Part shown: positions 14,757 through 23,657 of the stretch, one piece after another | How positions within the stretch are numbered: position 1 is the first letter of the stretch | How the letters are laid out: every line of letters begins with the position of its first letter | Assembly: GCA_016865855.1 (NCBI GenBank) | Contig: VGNX01000015.1 | Span: forward strand, 1-36,629 | Length of the DNA: 36,629 nucleotides | DNA from: Chloroflexota bacterium | Lineage (GTDB): Bacteria; Chloroflexota; Dehalococcoidia; GIF9; UBA5629 | Direction of reading: 5' to 3' | Translations under genes and position numbers: made by a program | Notes under the pieces: generated by a model | What the model was told of the DNA's origin: nothing | Database searches by the model: none | What the model saw: only the letters and a program-made list of their open reading frames with translations

Positions 14757-15404
14757 CTATAGTAATCTCTGACGCACAGCGACTGTGCTAGCTTGGGCAC
14801 GGTGTCCGACACTTAGTTTCCTAAATATGTCTCTGATATGAGTTTTCACAGTTTCTTTAGAAATACAAAGAGAAGAGGCGATCTGTTTGTTTGTCTTGCC
14901 TTCGGCCAACAGTTTGAGCACTTCAACTTGTCGTCTAGTCAGGTGGTATTTGAAAACACCGTTGCCATGATCAGTACTCTTAATGCCTTCTCTGTGAACT
15001 GCACTAAGAATGCGGTGCACTACTTCTGGGTGCATATACGATTTGCCCAAACAGGCTTCTCTCATAGATTTGACCAAGTCTTCACGGGAGCCGCTCTTCA
15101 AAACATACCCCGCTGCCCCAGCTTTAATTGCATCTATGATATATTCGTCGTAGTCATACATTGTCAGCATAACAATCGCTATTTGGGGCATTTGTTGCTT
15201 TATTCGTTTGACGACTTCAATTCCGTTTTCACCAGGCATCCTAATATCCATAAGGATAACGTCGGGCATTAGAGAAGCAGCTTTCTCAAAGGCCTCGCCA
15301 CTATCGCCTGCTTCTCCAACAACATGTATGTCGTCATCTAGCTCCAGCATAGTGCGCAATCCTTGGCGCACCAAGGTGTGGTCATCGACAATTAGTACTT
15401 TCAA
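14757..15404 (-). CDS. NarL/FixJ-family response regulator
   Basis: A 215-residue two-component regulator. The receiver domain (1-120) has the acidic pair Asp7-Asp8, the phospho-acceptor Asp53 in ILMDIRMPG, and the Lys of YVLKSGS. The output domain is a LuxR-type helix-turn-helix: LTRRQVEVLKLLAEGKTNKQIA with SKETVKTHIRDIFRKL (about 152-205). It follows the kinase gene by 29 bases, so the two are a cognate pair. Its targets may include the adjacent flavin/lar run or the hydrogenase operon; this is inference from position. Confidence 0.93.
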   Translation of the reverse strand: MKVLIVDDHTLVRQGLRTMLELDDDIHVVGEAGDSGEAFEKAASLMPDVILMDIRMPGENGIEVVKRIKQQMPQIAIVMLTMYDYDEYIIDAIKAGAAGYVLKSGSREDLVKSMREACLGKSYMHPEVVHRILSAVHREGIKSTDHGNGVFKYHLTRRQVEVLKLLAEGKTNKQIASSLCISKETVKTHIRDIFRKLSVGHRAQASTVAVRQRLL

Positions 15405-15433
15405 TGCATGTAAACCATCCCACTTAGTGGAGT

Positions 15434-16660
15434 CTACTCAAAAGGTACGTTAACGACGATTTCCGTCCCACTACCGTGCTGACTATTCATATCTATTGAA
15501 CCTCCAAGCAAGCTCGCTCGCTCTACCATACCCAATAACCCCAGATTCTGCCGTGTTGCCGCAAGAGAAAGAACTTCTTGTGAATCAAAGCCCACCCCAT
15601 TATCCGTTAACCTTACCACTAGGTTTCGTAAGCCGTATTCAAACATTAACTCTACCATAGAAGCCCTGGCATGTCTCTTTACATTAATCAAAGCTTCTTC
15701 AATTATGCGATAAAGAGCTACCTCAGCCGAAGCTGGTAATCTTCTTGCTGCTCCCTTTATGGTAATCTTTGCCCTGACTTTGCTATCACGACGAAAATCA
15801 CGAAGCAACTTTCTTAATGCAGGTATTACTCCTAAGTCGTCAAGCAATGGAGGCCTCATATCTACTAGCAGACTCTTGATATCCATTATGCATCTATCAA
15901 GTGCTAACTTCAGCTGGCCTAGCTCCTCACATGCCCGAGCTTGTTTAAGTTGTAGAAGATGTTCAACGGTCTCGAGGCGATAATGGAGATTGATCAAAGC
16001 TTGCAAAGGCCCATCATGTAGTTCTAGAGCTAATCTTTTCCTTTCCTCTTCTTGCGCTTGTATGATTTTATGGGCATCAAAGCGAACGCGCGCGTGCTCG
16101 TTTACCGAAGCCACCGCTTCTGGGGTGTAGATAATACCATCCGCCTGTGCACTTTCTCCGTCATTTTCCAAGTATACACACACCTCACATTGAGATTCCC
16201 CTAAGCCTATTCGCTTGCGCAGTGATACTTTGCCGAAACCAAAATTAAGGGCAGCAATTCCGCCGAATACGCCAGAGGTAATCATACATAGGTTTGACGC
16301 CCTGGTTATAATGTTACCAAACGGACAGGTATTTGCTGCCACCACCACTTTATTACTTGTCTTCTCTACTAGATAGAAATCGCCACCAATACTTTGTTTC
16401 AGATTTACCACTAAAGCCGCATATTGTTCAAGGTTTAAGAAACCACTAAGTTTATGAAATCTCTTAAACTTTTCGTCGATAATCTGTCCCATCTGCATGC
16501 CGGTCGCTACGATATACTCACGACCCAAGTGATTACCAAAAAGAAAATCGGTAAGCTTTGAAAAGTGAGTAATTACCTCAAGCATAAAGCTCTCTCTATC
16601 TAAATAATCAGAGTCACTTTCTTGCAAATAGGTTGTTTTTGCTTCTGAGCTGAGTTGCAA
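15434..16660 (-). CDS. Soluble histidine kinase with methanogen-output-like sensor domain
   Basis: A 408-residue kinase without membrane helices. Residues about 80-165 contain CPFGNIITRASNLC, GGIAALNFGFG and CEVCVYLE (Cys112, 125, 158, 161), which I recognise as similar to the methanogen output domain MetOD1 found in archaeal and Chloroflexota signalling proteins. The Cys set suggests metal, cluster or redox sensing. A HisKA_3 dimerisation domain follows with the phospho-acceptor His215 in LALELHDGPLQ, then an HATPase_c domain with NVKRHA, DNGVGFD and GLLGMVERA. Translation starts at TTG 16660, preceded by AGGAGA. It is the partner of the regulator just downstream. Confidence 0.85.
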   Translation of the reverse strand: MQLSSEAKTTYLQESDSDYLDRESFMLEVITHFSKLTDFLFGNHLGREYIVATGMQMGQIIDEKFKRFHKLSGFLNLEQYAALVVNLKQSIGGDFYLVEKTSNKVVVAANTCPFGNIITRASNLCMITSGVFGGIAALNFGFGKVSLRKRIGLGESQCEVCVYLENDGESAQADGIIYTPEAVASVNEHARVRFDAHKIIQAQEEERKRLALELHDGPLQALINLHYRLETVEHLLQLKQARACEELGQLKLALDRCIMDIKSLLVDMRPPLLDDLGVIPALRKLLRDFRRDSKVRAKITIKGAARRLPASAEVALYRIIEEALINVKRHARASMVELMFEYGLRNLVVRLTDNGVGFDSQEVLSLAATRQNLGLLGMVERASLLGGSIDMNSQHGSGTEIVVNVPFE

Positions 16661-16907
16661 ATAAGTCTCCTAACGAATATTTACAAACCTGGCGCAGCAC
16701 ATAACTTACATATTATAAGGAAGTCAGGAATCTAATTCAATGGACGTCTTAACAACAATCCATCGTTCTGTTTGGGAAGAGACAAGAAGTTGTTGCAAGG
16801 CTGGAATAAGGTGCTTCTTCTCAAACAGAAGTTCGGTATCCTTCCAATACGGGCTACCGAGTTGGATTCGGACTAAAGATTCGTTCTCCTAACAATCGGC
16901 CAGAAAG

Positions 16908-17387
16908 CTATGTATTTGGGTTTCTCCTTATCTCCCGGATGACCGTTTCGACACAGGTGGGGATTGCCTGTGTGACTTCAGGCGTACATTTCTCACTGAA
17001 TGTGCTTACATCTGACGCCTCGATGGCGAAGATAATGATTTCCTGAGGCAAGGGAAGGCCTAGTTTTTTGCCAAGCTCAAGGGCGGTAGTTAAGTTAACA
17101 TCGTGTGGTGAGGTTGTGTGTCGAGTGGTATCAAACGCTTCTGGATCGAGCTGGTAAATCTGACCTGCCTTTCCATCTACTGTCTGAATGGCATCAATGA
17201 TGATGGCTCTGTCATAGCCAACCAGCAGGTCTAGCAGGCTTAGACCGGCCACGCTGGTTTCCATAACGGTTAGGTCTGATTGATCGACCCTTCTCTTGAG
17301 TTCAGCGGCAACACTTAGGCCCACTCCGTCATCGCTGAGGAGTGAATTGCCCATCCCCAATATTAATGTCTTCGTTTTTCCATCCAC
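16908..17387 (-). CDS. [NiFe]-hydrogenase maturation protease
   Basis: A 159-residue HyaD/HycI-family endopeptidase that trims the C-terminus of the large subunit after nickel insertion. The N-terminal GMGNSLLSDDGVG holds the conserved Asp/Glu region; IIIDAIQT and SPHDVNL provide the other expected metal-contact residues (Asp and His). It is the last gene of the hydrogenase operon, 41 bases after mvhA, whose product keeps a C-terminal tail for cleavage. The 247 bases between this gene and the kinase gene (16661-16907) hold no convincing gene. Confidence 0.92.
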   Translation of the reverse strand: MDGKTKTLILGMGNSLLSDDGVGLSVAAELKRRVDQSDLTVMETSVAGLSLLDLLVGYDRAIIIDAIQTVDGKAGQIYQLDPEAFDTTRHTTSPHDVNLTTALELGKKLGLPLPQEIIIFAIEASDVSTFSEKCTPEVTQAIPTCVETVIREIRRNPNT

Positions 17388-17428
17388 TTATGTAAATGCA
17401 GTTATTCCTTACTTGCTATACACAGAGG

Positions 17429-18889
17429 CTAACGGCTTAATTTTTCTATGACCTCTCCCTTGCTGTTGTAGATAACTACCTCCATTGGTGCCTGTCCGGG
17501 GAGAGTATGGGTAGCACAGGCGAGGCAAAGATCATAGGGGCGCCAGGCCATCTCAATGCGGTTTAGCAGCCCTTCGGTTATTTTCTTACCCGGTTTGATG
17601 AGTGCCATCGCTGCTTTCTTAACTGACATATTTACAGCAGCAGCATTGTTCACTGTAGCCACAATTAAGTTAGCTTTCTTGATAATACCTTTCTCATCAG
17701 TAATATAATGATGAGTTAAGGTACCTCTGGGGGCTTCGACAATGCCAACCCCTTCGTCCGGCGTAGCTGTGGGGATGGTGCGAATGTTAGGGCTGGTGAT
17801 TTCAGGGTCTTTGCTGAGCTCCAGCAATCTTTCAGCAGCGTAGAGGAGTTCAACGAGACGTGCCCAGTGAGTTGCTAAGGTATGGTGAACTGGCTTGCCA
17901 CCCAGTGTAGAGTAGAATCTCTCGTACTGTTCTTGGGCTAGAGGAGTCGCCATGCCATTGGCAGCATTAAGTCGGGAGAGAGGAGTTGCTCGGAAAACGC
18001 CGCTATCCTTGCCGTCGACAAAACCTTTCCAACCGACCTTCTTGAGGTAAGGGAATTTCATATAGCTCCAGGGCTCCACATGTTCAGCAACGTGGTCGAG
18101 GTATTCTCTTGGTGCATACTTGGCAAATTCTTTACCGTCAGGGTCAACCACTCTAACTTTGCCATCATAGAAATTGACCCTGTTCTTTTCGTCAACCAGA
18201 CCCATGTAGTAGGTGCGGTGAGTATAAGCGTCACTAACAATCATATCAACATATTCTTTGTTTTTGAGGACGATATCATCGAAGACTTTCAGAGAAAGCT
18301 TAGCAAATTCTACTGCCTCTTTGGCTATTTGCTCAATCTCTTTCCTTTCCTCTTCATTAAGCCCCTTGCTGACACCGCCGGGCAACCCGAAGACGGGATG
18401 CACGGCTCTACCGCCAAGCATGTGGATGATGTGGTGATTTTTTATCCGGGTGTTAATTACGGCTCCGCCTAATTCCAGGCCGACTTTGGCGATGACCCCC
18501 AGAATATTCCGCTCAGCTACGGGAGCTTCTGGCCCCATGACGAAGTCAGGTCCGGCCAGGATATAGAAATGGGTGGTATGGTCGGTAACATAGAAGGTAC
18601 TGTAAAAGAGTTCGCGGAGTTTCTTAGCCGGGCTTGGTGGGTCGACATGGAACAGGTCATCCAGGCATTTAGTTGATGCCATGTGGTGAGCTTCAGGGCA
18701 GACGCCGCAGATTCTCTGCGTTATCTGGGGCATATCCTCGGCTAACCGCCCTTCAGAGAACTTTTCGAAGCCCCTCAGTTCCGGGACTTGAAAGTAGGTA
18801 TTCTCCACCTCGCCGGCGTCGTTGAGGAATATCTCTATCTTGCCGTGGCCTTCAAGCCTGGTAATAGGGTCTATGGTTATTTTTTTCAT
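17429..18889 (-). CDS. mvhA: [NiFe]-hydrogenase large subunit, Mvh type (group 3c)
   Basis: A 486-residue catalytic subunit that oxidises H2 in the cytoplasm. The nickel site is formed by RICGVCPEAHH (Cys61, Cys64) and DLCLACATH (Cys455, Cys458). The second motif has Leu where the family consensus is Pro (DPCxxC). Twenty-five residues follow His461, the tail that the adjacent protease should remove. It overlaps mvhG by four bases (ATGA). Neighbouring mvhG, mvhD and hdrA place it with MvhADG-HdrA complexes, which deliver electrons from H2 to flavin-based bifurcation. No signal peptide is present. Confidence 0.95.
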   Translation of the reverse strand: MKKITIDPITRLEGHGKIEIFLNDAGEVENTYFQVPELRGFEKFSEGRLAEDMPQITQRICGVCPEAHHMASTKCLDDLFHVDPPSPAKKLRELFYSTFYVTDHTTHFYILAGPDFVMGPEAPVAERNILGVIAKVGLELGGAVINTRIKNHHIIHMLGGRAVHPVFGLPGGVSKGLNEEERKEIEQIAKEAVEFAKLSLKVFDDIVLKNKEYVDMIVSDAYTHRTYYMGLVDEKNRVNFYDGKVRVVDPDGKEFAKYAPREYLDHVAEHVEPWSYMKFPYLKKVGWKGFVDGKDSGVFRATPLSRLNAANGMATPLAQEQYERFYSTLGGKPVHHTLATHWARLVELLYAAERLLELSKDPEITSPNIRTIPTATPDEGVGIVEAPRGTLTHHYITDEKGIIKKANLIVATVNNAAAVNMSVKKAAMALIKPGKKITEGLLNRIEMAWRPYDLCLACATHTLPGQAPMEVVIYNSKGEVIEKLSR

Positions 18890-19845
18890 TTTATTCTTGC
18901 CCTCCTTAATAGCGAATCAGGTAAGCTGTAGCGATAGAAAGTACCCACCGGATCGCGGATACCATCGATAATTCTCTGGATTTCGTCAGGGTCGTTGGAG
19001 TCAATCACCGAGGATACCGCGCTCAGGAAGTGAGCCCCTTGGTCGATTACTCCATCTACTGGCCCGTAGCAGCCGGTACAAGGCATATTTGCCTGTGGAC
19101 AGGGTGCCTCGCAACCACCACGGGTGGCGATGCCGGCACACAGCAGGCCTTGCTCCAGCAGACAGATTTCTGGTTCCGGGATGATTTCGAAGGTTCTGTA
19201 GAATTTCTTAACTTTTTTCACGTCTCTCTTCCGCGGGCAGTCGTCACAGACGGCTTTGGCATTATGGCTAATCACTGTCCCCTTGGGGGGTAATTTGCCT
19301 TCAATCAGGGCTTCCAAAGCCAGCCAGGTTGTCCTGGCTTCGGGGGGACAACCGGGGATGGTATAGTCCACATCCACTGTCTGGCCGAGAGTCTTGACTG
19401 TATCATAGAACTCGGGAAGGGTGAGTTCGCCTTCAGGCACCTTGTATTTTGTTTGTGGTAAGATTTTATCCTTGTTATCTGTTGATGGTGTTTCTAGGTA
19501 AGCTCGTTCAAAAATCAGTTCCCTGTTGAACATGTTGCCCAGACCGGGAATACCGCCCCCATAGGCGCAGGCACCATAGGCAATCATCACTTTGGACTTC
19601 TCTCGGAGCATCTTGGCCATATGTTCCTGTTCTGAGGTTCTAACGGCGCCGTTAAACAGGCAGACATCTATGCTCTTCTCGGGCATAGCTTCAACGTCTT
19701 TGTATTTGACATCGATGGCTACCGGCCAGAAAACGATGTCGGCAACCTCGGCTAGCTTGAGGATTTTGTCGCCAATCTGGAGCTGAGCAATTTCACAGCC
19801 GCCGCAACTTGATGCCCAGTAAAGAGCCAATTTGAGTTTAGCCAT
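18886..19845 (-). CDS. mvhG: [NiFe]-hydrogenase small subunit, Mvh type
   Basis: A 319-residue electron-transfer subunit. The N-terminal SSCGGCEIA gives the proximal cluster ligands, with later Cys in GACAYGGGIPG and TIPGCPPEA. Further C-terminal Cys groups (CDDCPRKR, CEAPCPQANMPCTGCYGPVDG in parts, for example CPQANMPCTGCYG) bind the medial and distal [4Fe-4S] clusters. There is no twin-arginine signal, so the enzyme is cytoplasmic. The start overlaps the end of mvhD by eight bases, and its own stop overlaps the mvhA start. Confidence 0.95.
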   Translation of the reverse strand: MAKLKLALYWASSCGGCEIAQLQIGDKILKLAEVADIVFWPVAIDVKYKDVEAMPEKSIDVCLFNGAVRTSEQEHMAKMLREKSKVMIAYGACAYGGGIPGLGNMFNRELIFERAYLETPSTDNKDKILPQTKYKVPEGELTLPEFYDTVKTLGQTVDVDYTIPGCPPEARTTWLALEALIEGKLPPKGTVISHNAKAVCDDCPRKRDVKKVKKFYRTFEIIPEPEICLLEQGLLCAGIATRGGCEAPCPQANMPCTGCYGPVDGVIDQGAHFLSAVSSVIDSNDPDEIQRIIDGIRDPVGTFYRYSLPDSLLRRARIK

Positions 19846-20263
19846 GTTTTGCCTCCTTGGAGTTGTTTTTAAAGGGACCTAGAGCTCTAACTTTCGCGGT
19901 CATATCGTCAACTATGGAGACAAAGCGGTCACCTTCGGAAGCTGATACCCAATCGAGACGCACTCGCTCCTTCTCGATGCCCATTTGGGACAGCATTTTC
20001 TTGAGCAATGGTATGCGTCGCATCGTCTTATAGTTGCCCTCGGAATAGTGGCAGTCACCGGGATGACAGCCCAAGACCAAAACGCCATCAGCTCCCAGTT
20101 CGAACGCTTTGACGACAAAGGTTGGTTCTACCCGACCACTGCACATCACTCTGATGATGCGGACGTTAGGGGAGCATTTCATCCTGGCAGTGCCAGCTAA
20201 ATCGGCGCCTCGATAGGAACACCAGTTACAACAGAAGCCAACGATTCTTGGTTCGAAGTTCAT
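19838..20263 (-). CDS. mvhD: MvhD electron-transfer subunit, Cys form
   Basis: A 141-residue [2Fe-2S] protein linking the hydrogenase to HdrA. The N-terminus FCCNWCSYRGADLAGTARMK and the later [10 protein letters not shown] and GVLVLGCHPGDCHY supply the conserved Cys. Cys66 in LGCHPGDC is the position occupied by an in-frame TGA in the second mvhD copy (23658-24065). It starts with ATG 20263, overlapping the hdrA stop by four bases. Sequence identity with the second copy is high over the whole length. Confidence 0.95.
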   Translation of the reverse strand: MNFEPRIVGFCCNWCSYRGADLAGTARMKCSPNVRIIRVMCSGRVEPTFVVKAFELGADGVLVLGCHPGDCHYSEGNYKTMRRIPLLKKMLSQMGIEKERVRLDWVSASEGDRFVSIVDDMTAKVRALGPFKNNSKEAKHG

Positions 20264-22221
20264 ACTAATACCCCCTCGATTTCTGCCATAATTTCTTCGG
20301 TAGTAAAATGTTTATGTGTAATCGCTGCACTTGGGCAGGCGGCGACACAAGTGCCGCAACCTTTGCACAGCGCCTCGTTGATTCGAGATACCTCGTCTTC
20401 CTCAATGAAGTCAATAGCGTTGTAAGGACAAAGGAGGTTGCAAATTCGGCAGCCGGAGCACTTCTCTTCATCGATGACGGCTACGGCTGCTTCTAGTTCA
20501 ACCTTGCCTTTGCTAATTAAGGCTAAAACGCGGGTAGCTGCGGCCGAGGCTTGGGCTACAGTATCAGGTATGTCTTTAGGCCCCTGACAACAACCGGCGA
20601 TAAAGACACCCTCGGTCATAGTTGCTACCGGGTCGAGTTTAGGATGCCTTTCTATAAAGAAACCATCGGCCCCTTGACTGATGCCAAATAGCTGAGCAAC
20701 ATTCTTGGCATCAGCCCGAGCTTCCAAGGCTATGCACAGGATAACCATGTCAACCGGGACTCGTACAATAGTTCCTAGCAGAGTATCCTCGCCAACGACA
20801 ATCAGCTTTCCCTTCTCCTCTTCACTCATCGCCCTATCAATAACCTCGGCTGGCTTTCCTCGTATGAAGGTAACCCCTTCGTCAGATAGCCGCTTATAGA
20901 ATTCTTCATATCCTTTACCGAAGCAGCGCATATCTATATACATCTGGTAAACATCGGCTTTTGTTTTTTCCTTTATGAGGTGAGAATATTTGAGAGCGTA
21001 CATGCAGCAGACGCGTGAGCAATATTTATGATAATTCTCATCTCGGCTGCCCACGCAGTGGATAATGGCTATGCTTTTTGGCTCCGAGCCGTCTTTCAGA
21101 ACGATTTTACCGCTGGTGGGGCCTACAGAGTTGCAGATTCTCTCGAACTCAAGGCCTGTGTAGACGTTGGGGAGACGTCCATAACCATACTTGACAATAG
21201 GAGTAGGGTCGAAGGGGTCATAACCGGTGGTAACGATTATATTGCCTACCTCTACCTCGACAATTTTATCTTGCTGCTCGAAATCGATAGCTTCTCTCTC
21301 GCAAAACTTTTCACAGGCGCGGCATTTGCCTTTGAGGAAATAAACACAACTCTCTTTGTCTATGACGGGGATGTTGGGCACTGCTTGGGGGAATGGGGTG
21401 TAGATGGCTTTCCGCTGGCTTAAGCCGAGGTCAAACTCGCTATCTGCTTTCCAGGGACATTTCTCCATGCAGACACCACAGCCATTGCATTTAGATTCGT
21501 CCACAAACCGAGCCTTTTTGCGAATCTTGGCTTTGAAGTTGCCGATGAAACCGGAGATTTCCTCCACTTCACTGTAGGTCATCAATTCGATGTTAGGATG
21601 AGAGCCTGCGGCGGTCATCTTCGGTGTAAGGATACAGGCGGAACAGTCCAAAGTGGGGAAGGTCTTGTCGAACTGAATCATGTGTCCGCCAATGCTCGGG
21701 TCTTTCTCTACCAGATAAACTTTGTGTCCGGCATCAGCGATTTCTAATGCGGCCTGGATACCAGCGATGCCGCCACCAACAATTAAGGTGTTTGCATTGA
21801 CCGGAACCTCTCTTGTCTCTAAAGGCTGATGGTGGTAAACACGTTTTACAGCGGCACTTACCAGGGCTTTGGCTTTCGCTGTAGCTTCTCCGTGGTCTTC
21901 GGTTGTCCAGGAGCAGTGTTCCCGGATGTTTGCCATCTCGAAGAGGTAGGGATTAAGACCAGCTTCTTGAACGGCGTGGCGGAAGGTTGGCTCATGCAGC
22001 AGGGGGGAACAGGAAGCAACCACAACCCGGTTAAGCTTTAAATTCTTAATGTCATCCTTAATCATGCTCTGCCCCGGGTCAGAGCACATGAATTTGTATT
22101 CGCGGGCGACTGCTACTGCGTCCAGTCCCTTGGCGAATTCAACTACTTGGGGCACATCAACGGTACCGGCGATATTGGACCCGCAGTGGCAAACATAGAC
22201 ACCTATCTTAGGCTTCGCCAT
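20260..22221 (-). CDS. hdrA: Heterodisulfide reductase subunit A-like bifurcating flavoprotein, Cys form
   Basis: A 653-residue HdrA, the FAD protein that splits electron pairs between ferredoxin and a higher-potential acceptor. The N-terminal domain has CHCG (11-14). The FAD motif [19 protein letters not shown] spans about 149-167. TLDCSACILTP (Cys193, Cys196) lies near the flavin. An inserted ferredoxin part has CNGCGVCMEKCP (245-256) and CRACEKFC (300-307). Two C-terminal [4Fe-4S] motifs are at about 588 (CSGCRICNLLCP) and 619 (CKGCGTCVAACP). It overlaps mvhD by four bases. A close paralogue with Sec at the equivalent of Cys196 lies 1.8 kb upstream in transcription order. Confidence 0.95.
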   Translation of the reverse strand: MAKPKIGVYVCHCGSNIAGTVDVPQVVEFAKGLDAVAVAREYKFMCSDPGQSMIKDDIKNLKLNRVVVASCSPLLHEPTFRHAVQEAGLNPYLFEMANIREHCSWTTEDHGEATAKAKALVSAAVKRVYHHQPLETREVPVNANTLIVGGGIAGIQAALEIADAGHKVYLVEKDPSIGGHMIQFDKTFPTLDCSACILTPKMTAAGSHPNIELMTYSEVEEISGFIGNFKAKIRKKARFVDESKCNGCGVCMEKCPWKADSEFDLGLSQRKAIYTPFPQAVPNIPVIDKESCVYFLKGKCRACEKFCEREAIDFEQQDKIVEVEVGNIIVTTGYDPFDPTPIVKYGYGRLPNVYTGLEFERICNSVGPTSGKIVLKDGSEPKSIAIIHCVGSRDENYHKYCSRVCCMYALKYSHLIKEKTKADVYQMYIDMRCFGKGYEEFYKRLSDEGVTFIRGKPAEVIDRAMSEEEKGKLIVVGEDTLLGTIVRVPVDMVILCIALEARADAKNVAQLFGISQGADGFFIERHPKLDPVATMTEGVFIAGCCQGPKDIPDTVAQASAAATRVLALISKGKVELEAAVAVIDEEKCSGCRICNLLCPYNAIDFIEEDEVSRINEALCKGCGTCVAACPSAAITHKHFTTEEIMAEIEGVLV

Positions 22222-22237
22222 TCTTTCCTCCTTTGGT

Positions 22238-23392
22238 TTATTCTAAGGCCTCTGAGGCCAGTTCTAGAACGTCTTTGATTTCAATTTCGCCAGCCTTATC
22301 CATGACCAGTACAGTATCATCGAAATTGAGCATGCAGTAAGGACAGTAGACGGCTAAGGTGCTGGCTCCTGTCTCAAGAGCTTGCTCGAGTCTCAAGTCA
22401 GAAAATCTCTCTCCTTTTTTAGTTTCCATCCAGATTCTTCCCATACAACCACCACCACAGCATAAGGAATACTCGCGATTCTCTCGCATCTCAACCAGCT
22501 CCAAACCGGGGATACTTGTCAGAACTAACCTAGGCTCATCATACATGCCCTCTCTACGCCCGACACAGCAGGTGTCATGTAAAGTGACCTTTTTATTCAC
22601 TTCTTTAGTGAATTTCAATTTTCCTTCTTTGATGAGTTGGGCTAGTAGTTGCAAAATATGAACTACCTCGAAATTGCCTCCGAGTTCGGGGTAGTCATTT
22701 TTGAAAGCAAGATAGCAGTGCGGAGAGGTGACCAAAATCTTTTTAACGCCAGCTTCGGCAAAAGCCTTAATATTGGTTTGGGCCAGGTTGTGCCACAGAC
22801 TTTCGGCGCCCCCATTGCGTACACTTTCGCCGCAGCAGACTACATTGCTAGCCGGGATACCGAAGTCTACATTGGCTTTGTTCATGATATAGACCGCTGC
22901 CCGGAGAACTCTCTGGATAGCGAGGTCGTAGGCTTGATAACAGCAGGGGAAATACAGGAACTCGGTTCCTTTAGTGAAGGTCTTAACCCCAAGGAATTTT
23001 GCCCAGTCCATTCGCTTCTCAGGGGGTTCCCCCAGTGGATTACCCACGCTAGCGATGTTTTTGACTGTAATTCGGAATGATTCGGGGGCCTTGCCTGCGC
23101 CCACCTCCATAATGACTCTGCGCATAGCCCTCATAATGTGTGTTACTTGCACATCGCGGGGACACCGTTCGACGCAAGCGTAGCAGTTTGTACATCTCCA
23201 CAGGTCTTCATCTTCGAAATCAATCTGGCCCATCTGCGTTTTATGAATCAATTTGCGCAGCGTGAAGTCTCTTACCCGGTTCCAGGGACAGACGCCAGTG
23301 CACAGACCACATTGATAACATAATTCGAGGGCGTTGCCACCCTCCTCTAAAATGATATCGGTAGTTTCTTTCAATGGTGATATTGCTTCCAT
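22238..23392 (-). CDS. HdrD-like Fe-S oxidoreductase (fused HdrC/HdrB type)
   Basis: A 384-residue protein combining an HdrC-like N-terminus with two [4Fe-4S] motifs (CYQCGLCTGVCP and CTNCYACVERCP) and an HdrB-like catalytic part with two Cys-rich CCG-type domains (around VVCCGESVRNGG and YSLCCGGGCMG, with HDTCCVGRR). These bind noncubane clusters in HdrB. It has no transmembrane helices, unlike membrane-bound HdrE partners. ATG 23392 is selected over an upstream frame to 23461 because AAGGAAGGG lies just ahead and the Cys motif follows closely. It is the first gene of the hydrogenase operon, 16 bases ahead of hdrA. It probably receives the high-potential electrons; the substrate is unknown. 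Confidence 0.88.
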   Translation of the reverse strand: MEAISPLKETTDIILEEGGNALELCYQCGLCTGVCPWNRVRDFTLRKLIHKTQMGQIDFEDEDLWRCTNCYACVERCPRDVQVTHIMRAMRRVIMEVGAGKAPESFRITVKNIASVGNPLGEPPEKRMDWAKFLGVKTFTKGTEFLYFPCCYQAYDLAIQRVLRAAVYIMNKANVDFGIPASNVVCCGESVRNGGAESLWHNLAQTNIKAFAEAGVKKILVTSPHCYLAFKNDYPELGGNFEVVHILQLLAQLIKEGKLKFTKEVNKKVTLHDTCCVGRREGMYDEPRLVLTSIPGLELVEMRENREYSLCCGGGCMGRIWMETKKGERFSDLRLEQALETGASTLAVYCPYCMLNFDDTVLVMDKAGEIEIKDVLELASEALE

Positions 23393-23431
23393 AAGTAACC
23401 CTTCCTTTCTCTCGATTTTGGAAATCGTTAT

Positions 23432-23461
23432 ATGATACAACACATCGATAATTTTTTGCAA
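23432..23461 (-). promoter_or_regulatory. Promoter of the hdrD-like/hdrA/mvhDGA operon
   Basis: On the minus strand, TTGCAA (23461-23456), an 18-bp spacer and TATCAT (23437-23432) lie about 40 bases before the start codon at 23392. The TTGCAA -35 box is also part of a TGC-N8-GCA sequence (23457-23470), a weak match to the operator seen at fur and cbiM. Confidence 0.45.
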
Positions 23462-23475
23462 GGACAGGCACGAAG

Positions 23476-23502
23476 ATTTTGCCTAGTTCAGGCAAAATTT
23501 TT
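23476..23502. terminator. Hairpin between the Sec module and the hydrogenase operon
   Basis: ATTTTGCCT (23476-23484) and AGGCAAAAT (23490-23498) pair perfectly around a five-base loop. The T-run follows on the plus strand, while on the transcribed minus strand only a poor U-tract follows. It could end minus-strand transcripts from mvhD (Sec copy) weakly, or block antisense transcription. The surrounding spacer (23503-23657) shows no gene. Confidence 0.45.
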
Positions 23503-23657
23503 AGGCAGTTTTACGCAGGTCTTTTCTTTTAGGAGAGACGGTTCTGCATTCGCCCTTTTGTCATTGTGAGCGAAACAGTGCCAAATTAGGCGAGGCTGAA
23601 ATCTAGGGCTAAAAGCGATATTGTTTGAAATTGAGGGCTGTTAAGTAATAGGCGATA

